From assembly GCA_003153875.1 (NCBI GenBank), contig PMBY01000288.1, positions 1 to 6,738 of the forward strand: a stretch of DNA of 6,738 bases, in the 5' to 3' direction. The notes beneath the pieces were generated by a model. The model was not told where the DNA came from, made no database searches, and was given only the letters and a program-made list of their open reading frames with translations. The translations under genes and the position numbers were made by a program. Shown one piece after another: positions 1 to 5,289 of the stretch. This DNA is from Myxococcales bacterium. Lineage in GTDB: Bacteria; Myxococcota; Polyangia; Fen-1088. The stretch's first letter is position 1; every line of letters begins with the position of its first letter.

Positions 1-137
1 CCGGTTGGGCTTCGGCCGAATTCAACGCGGTCACCGCGCGCTACGTGAGACTGCAGGCCACCTCGGCCACGGGCAGCGATGTGAAGATCAACGAGGTCGA
101 CGTGGGCGGCCGCCTGGTGGCGCCCGTCGCCCAGTAA
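1..137 (+). CDS. C-terminal end of a discoidin (F5/8 type C)-like protein, partial
   Basis: The frame beginning at base 3 is open from the window edge to TAA at 135-137, giving 44 residues. They include FNAVTARYVRLQATSA followed by VKINEVDVGG. The pattern ARYVRL, then a short gap, then INEV-V-G is the closing beta-strand pair of F5/8 type C (discoidin-like, galactose-binding-like) domains, which bind carbohydrates or surfaces in exported proteins. The gene starts outside the window, so its length, export signal and other domains are unknown. The next gene starts about 150 bp downstream on the same strand. A small GC hairpin at 191-204 lies between them, without a T tract. The family call comes from a short fragment: the fold is fairly convincing, the function is not determined. 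Confidence 0.7.
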   Translation, partial: GWASAEFNAVTARYVRLQATSATGSDVKINEVDVGGRLVAPVAQ

Positions 138-287
138 CAGGCAAGACGGTCAACCATGTACGCAGCCAGCACGAACTCAGTTTGGAGCCCGCCGCCAGGG
201 CGGCCACCCCCGCAGTTTCTGCCCAGGAAACTGGCTGCCCGCCGAACAGGTGGTTTGACATCGAGCCCTGGGATCGACCACACTTTA

Positions 288-941
288 ATGGTGTCGCTCG
301 CCGAGGACAGCCCATTCTTGTCCGACAAGGCTCCCGCGTGCACGCCGGTTCACGACGAGGGATATAGCCCCCTGACCGCGCTGGCGCGTGCGGCGCTTGG
401 GAATGACCCTGACAAGGTTCGCAGGTTTCTCGACGGCATTGCCCCCACCGTGCGCCGGACCTGCCGCGGCGTCATGGGATGCACCCATCCCGACCTGGAA
501 GACGCTATCCAGGAATCGCTCATCGATATCGTTCGGGCGCTGCCCCAGTATCGCTTTGAGGCGGACATCTCGCACTATGCTGCGAAGATCGCCCTGCGCG
601 TGGCTATCGCCGAACGCAAGAAGAACCGCGCTCGTCTGGAATCTCTCCGCTTCTTGCATCAGAGCCGTGAGCCTCGACCTTCCTCGCTGGATCCAGCGGG
701 AATCGTCGCTGATGTCGAGTGCTCCTGGCTGACTCGTCTCATCGTCCGCAAGTTGAAGAGGTCCCAGACCGAAGCGGTCCTCCTGCGCTTCTTCCTGGGA
801 TGCTCGGTGGAGGAGATTGCCTCGATTACCAGCGTTCCACTCAACACCGCCAAGACGCGCCTTCGCACCGGCAAGGACAAATTGCGGCGCTGTCTTGAGA
901 AGCGGGGCTATTCGCCCGAGACTGTGGGGGTGTTTCGATGA
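288..941 (+). CDS. ECF-type RNA polymerase sigma factor (sigma-70 family)
   Basis: This is a 217-residue protein if started at ATG 288. Sigma region 2 spans about residues 45-112: HPDLEDAIQES corresponds to the DxEDxxQE helix of region 2.2, and ALPQYRFEADISHYAAKIA to regions 2.3-2.4, which melt and read the -10 element. A linker of about 35 residues follows. Region 4 spans about residues 150-205, with a helix-turn-helix (GCSVEEIASITSVPLNTAKT, then RLRTGKDKLRR) that reads the -35 element. Regions 1.1 and 3 are absent, as expected for ECF factors. The start is uncertain. The frame is open back to ATG 156, but those 44 residues are Pro/Arg-rich without family features. ATG 288 has a poor ribosome binding site; TTG 318 has GAGGA at 303-307 and also keeps both domains. 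The stop overlaps the anti-sigma gene (ATGA, 938-941), so the two are translationally coupled. The target promoters are unknown. Confidence 0.93.
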   Translation: MVSLAEDSPFLSDKAPACTPVHDEGYSPLTALARAALGNDPDKVRRFLDGIAPTVRRTCRGVMGCTHPDLEDAIQESLIDIVRALPQYRFEADISHYAAKIALRVAIAERKKNRARLESLRFLHQSREPRPSSLDPAGIVADVECSWLTRLIVRKLKRSQTEAVLLRFFLGCSVEEIASITSVPLNTAKTRLRTGKDKLRRCLEKRGYSPETVGVFR

Positions 942-1792
942 ATACCAGCGTGCATCCGGAAGAGGCTGTGGACATGGCTCTGGGCGGGACCTTGACGGCG
1001 GCACAGCGTCGGGATCTCAACCTGCATCTGGCTGACTGCGCGGCATGCGCGGCACATCTGACGGCGGCGCAAGCAACGAAACAAACCTTGGCGGAACGGC
1101 CCTACGACGAGCAACTGAATCGGCGCGCCGTGGAAAGGGCCATGACCGGACTCTTCCCGCCGCGCTTTGCTCGGCTGAGAAACCGGCGAGCTTTCCAGCT
1201 GGGATTCGCGCTGGCAGGGCTTCTCCTGGTCGTCGGTCTGGCGGGCGCGGCTCTCTGGCGGTCGCAGCGACCGATGTCGGTCCCCTTGCCATCCCCGGAA
1301 CCATCCGCCGCGACACACGCGGTTCTCGCAGTGCCGGCCCCGGCCGAACAGATCGCCGACCCTGCCCCTGCACCGAGCGACCCGGCCTTGCAGCGAACGC
1401 CGCGTGCCCAGCCGTCGGCAGCCGCGCTCTTTGCCCAAGCACTGGCTCTGCGTGCCGAGGGCAAGGTCGACGCTGCCATTGCCGCTCACCTGCGGCTGCA
1501 GCGTTTGTACCCGACGGCGCGTGAGACGGGCTTGTCATTTGCTCTGGCCGGGCGCTTGCTTCTGGAGAAAGGCGCGTCGGAGCAGGCGCTGGCGCAATTC
1601 AATCAGTATCTGGCTCGCCCAGGAGATGTTGCCGAAGAGGCGTTGGTGGGACGGGCGACTGCCCTGGGACAGCTGGGGCGTTCGGCTGCCGAAGCGGCAG
1701 CCTGGCGACAGGTGCTGGAACGTCATCCCGGATCGATCTACGCGAACCACGCGAAGGAACGGCTGGCTGCCCTGGTTACCAAGCCGCACTAG
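938..1792 (+). CDS. Membrane-bound zinc-finger anti-sigma factor with periplasmic TPR-like domain
   Basis: This 284-residue protein is the likely partner of the ECF factor directly upstream. The cytoplasmic N-terminus carries the anti-sigma zinc-binding motif H-x3-C-x2-C (H30, C34, C37, in HLADCAAC). This is the zf-HC2/ZAS fold, which in known members binds and inhibits the sigma factor. One transmembrane helix follows at about residues 88-107 (LGFALAGLLLVVGLAGAALW), flanked by Arg-rich sequence on the N-terminal side, so the rest should be periplasmic. A Pro/Ala-rich linker (about 112-158) leads to a helical repeat region (about 160-280) with TPR-like pairs: ALALRAEGKVDAAIAAHLRL, then GRLLLEKGASEQALAQFNQYL, then GQLGRSAAEAAAWRQVLERHPGS. 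TPRs usually bind proteins, so this part may receive the signal. The start overlaps the sigma stop by four bases, with GGGGG at 926-930 as a plausible ribosome binding site. The TAG stop lies in the same frame as the next gene. Confidence 0.88.
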   Translation: MNTSVHPEEAVDMALGGTLTAAQRRDLNLHLADCAACAAHLTAAQATKQTLAERPYDEQLNRRAVERAMTGLFPPRFARLRNRRAFQLGFALAGLLLVVGLAGAALWRSQRPMSVPLPSPEPSAATHAVLAVPAPAEQIADPAPAPSDPALQRTPRAQPSAAALFAQALALRAEGKVDAAIAAHLRLQRLYPTARETGLSFALAGRLLLEKGASEQALAQFNQYLARPGDVAEEALVGRATALGQLGRSAAEAAAWRQVLERHPGSIYANHAKERLAALVTKPH

Positions 1793-1801
1793 CTCCCATT
1801 T

Positions 1802-2920
1802 GTGGCTGGGTCCCGACCCAGATCGGGTATTGTTGGTCGAAGCTTGTCTCCCCGGCTGCGCATTCTAATCCTCGCCGTCGCTGCCAGCTTGCTGGTCAGC
1901 CGGCCACTCTTTGCCATGCCGCCTTCACAGGGCGAGGTGAAGGTCGTGGTTGCTGGCAGTGACCGTTCCTGTGCCGCCATCACGAAATCGCTGACAGAGT
2001 CTCTGTCATTCATCGGCGTGGCGGCGCAATTTGAACGAGCGGCGTCAGTCGACCCACGCAGCGTCTCGGAGCTTCGCCCACCGCAACCGTCGCTCCTTGC
2101 CTACTTGTGGATCGACGCCGCGGCGGATCACGAGGTCACGTTGTACATCACCGATGCTGCCACGGAGCGCGTGTTCGTTCGGCGCATGGGTCTGGACCAC
2201 GGTCTGGACAAGGTGGCGGTCGAAGGCCTGGCCTTCGTGGCCCAGAGCTCGCTCGAAGCTCTTTTGCAGGGCAAAACTATCGGCGTGACCCGCGACGACT
2301 ACGAGCATTCGCTCGAGAACGCTGCGCCTCGGCCTGCCCCGAAACAAGCCGCGACGCCCACGCCCCACCCGAGTGTGGCGGAACCACAAAGCGTGCGTCT
2401 GTCCAATTGGCAGGTTTGGGCTGGCTATGAACTTCAAGCCTGGGATGGCTCGACCATGCGTCACGCCGCCACCGTCGGCGTCGAGTATGAGCGAAGGCGA
2501 TTCCGCTTTGCCGTGGACCTGTTCAGCACCTTGCCGATCCACTTTAGCAACAATGAATCGGGAGCCACATTGATTTCCAGCGGGGCTCGGCTAAGTGTGG
2601 CTCGCCCCTTGGCGCTACCGCATCAGCTCCGCCTAGTTCCCGGCCTTGGGTTCGCCATGGAACTGACCCACATACGCCCAGAGCTGAGCAGCCCGGTCGC
2701 TTCGCCCGCAAGCGCGTCCTTTGCTTTCGACCCAACCATTCGCGCCGTTGTGGGCATCGAACGGCCTTGGGGGCGCTGGTCGCTGCGCGGGATCCTGGGC
2801 TTGGATTTCATGGCACGCCCAGTTCATTACGTGGTCACTCGTGACGCCAACACCGAGGTGGTGCGGACTCCGTGGAGGGAGCGCCCCTTTGGCGCCATCG
2901 TTCTGACGGCGGGATTGTAA
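1802..2920 (+). CDS. Exported protein with N-terminal periplasmic domain and predicted C-terminal outer-membrane beta-barrel
   Basis: This 372-residue protein (from GTG 1802) has no family I can name. A signal peptide is visible: a basic stretch (RLR), a hydrophobic core (ILILAVAASLLV) and a likely cleavage site after RPLFA near residue 38. Residues about 44-158 look like a compact alpha/beta domain (VKVVVAGSD, LLAYLWIDAAADHEVTLYITDA, then a helix ending SSLEALLQG). A Pro/Ala linker runs from about 175 to 195. Residues about 203-372 show alternating aromatic/hydrophobic strands (WQVWAGYELQAW, AATVGVEYERRRFRFAVDLF, WSLRGILGLDFMA, GAIVLTAGL) with charged or Gly turns, as in a small barrel of roughly eight strands. 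The last residue is Leu, not the usual Phe. No good ribosome binding site precedes GTG 1802, and TTG 1844 would give a more compact signal peptide. It lies nine bases after the anti-sigma stop, so probably one operon with coupled translation. A role as sensor for the anti-sigma factor is inference. Confidence 0.72.
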   Translation: MAGSRPRSGIVGRSLSPRLRILILAVAASLLVSRPLFAMPPSQGEVKVVVAGSDRSCAAITKSLTESLSFIGVAAQFERAASVDPRSVSELRPPQPSLLAYLWIDAAADHEVTLYITDAATERVFVRRMGLDHGLDKVAVEGLAFVAQSSLEALLQGKTIGVTRDDYEHSLENAAPRPAPKQAATPTPHPSVAEPQSVRLSNWQVWAGYELQAWDGSTMRHAATVGVEYERRRFRFAVDLFSTLPIHFSNNESGATLISSGARLSVARPLALPHQLRLVPGLGFAMELTHIRPELSSPVASPASASFAFDPTIRAVVGIERPWGRWSLRGILGLDFMARPVHYVVTRDANTEVVRTPWRERPFGAIVLTAGL

Positions 2921-2928
2921 CTACCGCC
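2908..2928. terminator. Possible weak bidirectional hairpin at the convergent junction
   Basis: GGCGG at 2908-2912 and CCGCC at 2924-2928 form a 5-bp stem whose 11-base loop contains both abutting stop codons (TAA on plus, TAG on minus). No T tract follows on either strand, so it is a poor intrinsic terminator. It is the only candidate between the two genes. Confidence 0.2.
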
Positions 2929-3898
2929 AGGCTTCGTAGATCCTGGACGGGTTCTGACGGGAATCGAACACCATGTGCTTTCCGTCGTCCGACAGCCAGG
3001 GATCAGCAGCGTTGCCGAGGAAGTCGAATTCGGTGGCCTGCTGCGGGGCAGAAAATGAATCCGCCGCCGAGGCGCGCGTGGCGTGAAAAAGCGAGTTCAA
3101 CGTACCCGAGCGTCGCGACGCAAACACGATGCTGTTTCCCCCTCGGTACAGTGCCGGATCCCAGTCAAATGCCGTGGAATTCAATGTCGTCAGCGCTTTG
3201 GGCGGGCCCCACTTGTCAGCGGTCGACTGGCGGGTGGTCATGTAGAGGTCCCAGTCACCCCCGCGTAGGGAAGCAAACACCATCATCAATTGATCCTTCT
3301 GCAGCGAGGGCGAAGTGTCCTGGTCCCCTCCAGTGGTGAAGTCAGTCACCGGCGTCGGCGGCTGCCAGAGATCGGTACGCTTCGCTCGGTGTGACACCCA
3401 AAGACGCCTGCCCGGGGTCACGCCTCCGGGGCGCTCGCTCGCCAGGTAGATGGTCAGCCCGTCAGCCGAAACTTCCGGGGTTTCGTCCAGTGAGGTGCTC
3501 GACAGTTGGTCGACCTTGGCCGGCGTGCCCCAGGGCGCCGTGCCGCTCTCTCGTTTCACCAGCCAGATGTCATAATCGCTATTGGGATTCGACGCAAAGT
3601 AGAGTTCCAGCTCATCGGCAGTCATGGTTGGATCTGCCTGACTTGCGGGCAAACTCACAAACGCAGGATGCGGCGCAATCGCGCCAAAGGGAACCCAGAT
3701 TTCCGCCACGGCCTCGGCGTCACCTGCCTCCGCATCACCGGCGTCCGCATCGCCCGCGTCGGCGTCGGCTGCGTCAGCAAGGCCGGCGTCACCAAGCAAT
3801 GCGGAAATCTTGCCCAGCACACGCTGATCGGCACTGCAGCCGTTCGCCGCCAGCACGACGATCCAGCCAAGAAGCAGCGAAAGCCAGGCCTTTGGCAT
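2921..3898 (-). CDS. PD40 (TolB-like WD40) beta-propeller lipoprotein
   Basis: This 325-residue protein starts at ATG 3898-3896. The N-terminus is a lipoprotein signal (PKAWLSLLLGWIVVLAANGC) with Cys21 as the likely lipidated residue. Ser at +2 would favour the outer membrane under the E. coli rule. Residues about 35-64 form a low-complexity Asp/Ala linker rich in DAGDADAGDAEAGDAEA, encoded by 15-bp repeats. At least five PD40-type blades follow at about residues 88-325, each with a P-(S/T)-x-D-G/E start and a (L/V)YFASxR or VFASRR core: ADPTMTADELELYFAS, TPEVSADGLTIYLASERPG, SPSLQKDQLMMVFASLRGG, DPALYRGGNSIVFASRRSG, and DPWLSDDGKHMVFDSRQ. Such propellers bind proteins or, in TolB, peptidoglycan-associated lipoprotein; the ligand here is unknown. 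The frame stays open upstream to 4126, but the signal sequence and lipobox fix the start at 3898. The ribosome binding site is weak. Its stop abuts that of the convergent barrel gene. Confidence 0.85.
   Translation of the reverse strand: MPKAWLSLLLGWIVVLAANGCSADQRVLGKISALLGDAGLADAADADAGDADAGDAEAGDAEAVAEIWVPFGAIAPHPAFVSLPASQADPTMTADELELYFASNPNSDYDIWLVKRESGTAPWGTPAKVDQLSSTSLDETPEVSADGLTIYLASERPGGVTPGRRLWVSHRAKRTDLWQPPTPVTDFTTGGDQDTSPSLQKDQLMMVFASLRGGDWDLYMTTRQSTADKWGPPKALTTLNSTAFDWDPALYRGGNSIVFASRRSGTLNSLFHATRASAADSFSAPQQATEFDFLGNAADPWLSDDGKHMVFDSRQNPSRIYEAWR
3711..3785. repeat. 15-bp degenerate tandem repeat encoding the Asp/Ala linker
   Basis: On the plus strand, five consecutive 15-bp units begin at 3711, 3726, 3741, 3756 and 3771, each opening with GCSTC and resembling GCSTCSGCRTCRCC. 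A partial sixth unit begins at 3786. On the coding (minus) strand each full unit yields five residues of the DAGDA/DAEAG type. The array lies between the lipidated cysteine and the propeller of the PD40 lipoprotein, so length changes of one unit would keep the frame and alter only the tether length. Confidence 0.75.
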
Positions 3899-4133
3899 GC
3901 GGGCCCAGCTTAGCCCACCGCCGGAGCTTCGCCAAGACGAGGCAACCGACCCAACCAGGGATTGCTCGATCGCGCGACCTACCTTCCTGTGGTGATCGCG
4001 GCTTGGAACGGCATGATGAAGTGTGTCACCAGCGCAGGCCTGGCGGGCCTGTTCGTCGTCGGACAACGGCTTCTCCAAGATCTGCACTCGCCAGCGGATC
4101 GCATCAGCGGCGTTGAAGTTCCCCATCTAGCCG

Positions 4134-4168
4134 TTGACGGCGCAAAGAAATAGTATCAGGTTACAAAT
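4134..4168 (+). promoter_or_regulatory. Possible promoter zone of the fibro-slime gene
   Basis: TTGACG at 4134-4139 resembles a -35 hexamer and is followed by an A/T-rich stretch containing TATCAG (4154-4159) and TACAAA (4162-4167) as -10-like hexamers. The spacings, 14 and 22 bases, are both off the 16-18 optimum, so this may be a non-housekeeping promoter or chance. Position upstream of the start codon and base composition are the main support. Confidence 0.25.
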
Positions 4169-4208
4169 TGGGCGCGGTTGTGGGTTCGTGTATGTGGGAA
4201 GTCGGCCC

Positions 4209-4214
4209 AGGAGG
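4209..4214 (+). promoter_or_regulatory. Strong ribosome binding site that fixes the fibro-slime start
   Basis: AGGAGG lies four bases before ATG 4219. It is the clearest Shine-Dalgarno sequence in the window. It selects this ATG, which begins a typical signal sequence (MKKTTFGKAL), over the upstream in-frame TTG at 4168. Confidence 0.8.
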
Positions 4215-4218
4215 CACC

Positions 4219-5289
4219 ATGAAAAAGACCACGTTTGGCAAGGCCCTGGTTGGCATCGCGGCCGGTCTATTCGTCGGCTTGTCCTTGATGGACTGTGTGT
4301 CGGATCTGCCACCAATTAGCGGACCAGCGGGAAACAGTGGCCATGCCGGAGCAGCAGGAAACGCCGGCAATGTCGCAGTAGCGGGAAACAGTGGCGCAGC
4401 GGGAAACGCCGCCAGCTCGGGTGGCCTGTCCATCACACTCGACACCAGCCACATCGGCGGCTCTTACCAGCCCGACGCCGGGTATGACGACGTGGCGACT
4501 GGACCTGAGCCGTGGCCCCCGACGGGCTTCACCAACGTGACGAAAGTGACCGTTGGTGCCTATGCCCTCGGTCCGCAAGTCACGTCGCCCGACGATGCGG
4601 GCGCGGCCGGAGGCAGCAGTGGACCCACCCGTCCTGCCACTGCGTGTACCGCCCTCTACGGCTTGGTTCGCGATTTCAAGATGGGGAACAAGACCGGCGG
4701 GCATCCAGATTTTGAAACGGCGCCAGTTGGAGACGAACCGGGGATCGTGGCCACCACCTTGGGCCCAGACAACAAGCCGGTCTACGCGGCGACTGGACGA
4801 CAACCGCAGAAGTCCACCACAGGTCCGGACAACTTCAACCAATGGTACAACGATGTCCCGGGGGTCAACATGACGTACGTGTTGGCCCTGCAGATGGTGG
4901 ACATCAATGGGACAGCCTCTTTCCAAGCGACCAAACCCACTTCTTTCTTTCCGCTCGACAGTGCTGGCTTTGGCAACGAGGGACAGCCCCACAATTTCTC
5001 CTTCACCACCGAGATTCACACCGCCTTCCAATACAAAGGGGGTGAAACCTTCTCGTTCAGCGGCGACGACGACGTCTGGGTGTTCATCAACAAGCAGTTG
5101 GTCATCGATCTGGGGGGGCGACATGCCCAGGAAACCAAGAAAATCTCAATCGATTCGCTCGGACTTCAGCAGGACAGCATCTACGAGCTGGCGGTTTTCC
5201 ACGCGGAACGCCACACTGACCAGTCGAATTTCGAGATTCAGACCACACTGTCATTTACCGACTGTGGCAGCATAATCATACAAAAGTAG
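4219..5289 (+). CDS. Exported fibro-slime domain (PA14-like) protein
   Basis: This 356-residue protein has an N-terminal export signal (MKKTTFGKAL, then hydrophobic VGIAAGLFVGLSLM) and a cysteine at 26. The preceding residues LMD resemble a lipobox, but Asp at -1 is atypical, so lipidation is uncertain. Residues about 36-68 are a Gly/Ala/Asn repeat (AGNSG, AGAAGNAGN, AGNSGAAGNA). The fibro-slime domain covers about residues 145-346: LYGLVRDFK with GGHPDFE near its start, then a beta-sandwich core with FSFSGDDDVWVFINKQLVIDLGG (residues 278-300), YELAVFHAERHTDQSNFEI and a closing strand. The DDDVWVF-N-LV-DLGG and FHAER-SNF motifs are family hallmarks. C143 and C349 flank the domain and may form a disulfide. 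The family is known from Dictyostelium extracellular proteins and Fibrobacter and myxobacterial surface proteins, and is linked to adhesion or carbohydrate binding; the ligand here is unknown. Its last 14 bases overlap the convergent gene. Confidence 0.88.
   Translation: MKKTTFGKALVGIAAGLFVGLSLMDCVSDLPPISGPAGNSGHAGAAGNAGNVAVAGNSGAAGNAASSGGLSITLDTSHIGGSYQPDAGYDDVATGPEPWPPTGFTNVTKVTVGAYALGPQVTSPDDAGAAGGSSGPTRPATACTALYGLVRDFKMGNKTGGHPDFETAPVGDEPGIVATTLGPDNKPVYAATGRQPQKSTTGPDNFNQWYNDVPGVNMTYVLALQMVDINGTASFQATKPTSFFPLDSAGFGNEGQPHNFSFTTEIHTAFQYKGGETFSFSGDDDVWVFINKQLVIDLGGRHAQETKKISIDSLGLQQDSIYELAVFHAERHTDQSNFEIQTTLSFTDCGSIIIQK
4327..4395 (+). repeat. Short direct repeats encoding the AGN-rich segment
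   Basis: GCGGGAAACAGTGGC occurs identically at 4327-4341 and 4381-4395, 54 bp apart and so in frame. A diverged copy (GCAGGAAACGCCGGC) and another GCGGGAAACGCCGCC lie around them. They encode AGNSG/AGNAG motifs between the export signal and the fibro-slime domain. Confidence 0.7.

Larger units (their letters stand above)
3899..4218. other. Divergent intergenic region between the PD40 lipoprotein and fibro-slime genes
   Basis: About 320 bp separate the two divergent starts, so promoters for both genes should lie here. I see no convincing gene. The minus frame is open from 4126 but has no ribosome binding site and no family features before the lipoprotein signal. A perfect 6-bp inverted repeat (CAGGCC at 4035-4040, GGCCTG at 4046-4051, 5-base loop) lies near the middle. 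An A/T-rich block at about 4141-4168 stands out from the GC-rich surroundings and is the likeliest promoter zone for the fibro-slime gene. No clear hexamer pair was found for the lipoprotein gene. Confidence 0.6.

Noticed and set aside
191..204. GCCGC-CAGG-GCGGC hairpin as terminator of the discoidin-type gene
   Set aside because: The stem is only 5 bp, no T tract follows, and it lies over 50 bases past the stop; common by chance in GC-rich DNA.
156..287. In-frame N-terminal extension of the sigma factor from ATG 156
   Set aside because: It is Pro/Arg-rich, has no ribosome binding site and matches nothing in sigma region 2; the domains begin well downstream of ATG 288.
255..289. TTGACA (255-260) with TTTAAT (284-289) as a sigma-70 promoter
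   Set aside because: The spacer is 23 bases, far from the 16-18 optimum, and the -10 would overlap ATG 288.
285..1004. Long minus-strand open frame opposite the sigma factor
   Set aside because: It lies antisense to a clearly identified gene, with no recognisable domain; typical of GC-rich DNA.
3391..4116. Long plus-strand open frame opposite the PD40 lipoprotein
   Set aside because: Arg/Pro/Ser-rich composition without a domain, antisense to a supported gene.
3899..4126. 76-residue N-terminal extension of the PD40 lipoprotein from ATG 4126
   Set aside because: It would bury the clear lipoprotein signal and lipobox inside the protein, and it has no ribosome binding site.
4168..4218. Upstream TTG start for the fibro-slime gene
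   Set aside because: ATG 4219 has AGGAGG four bases upstream and begins a normal signal sequence.
4267..5124. Long minus-strand open frame opposite the fibro-slime gene
   Set aside because: No domain or ribosome binding site, and the opposite strand carries clear fibro-slime motifs.
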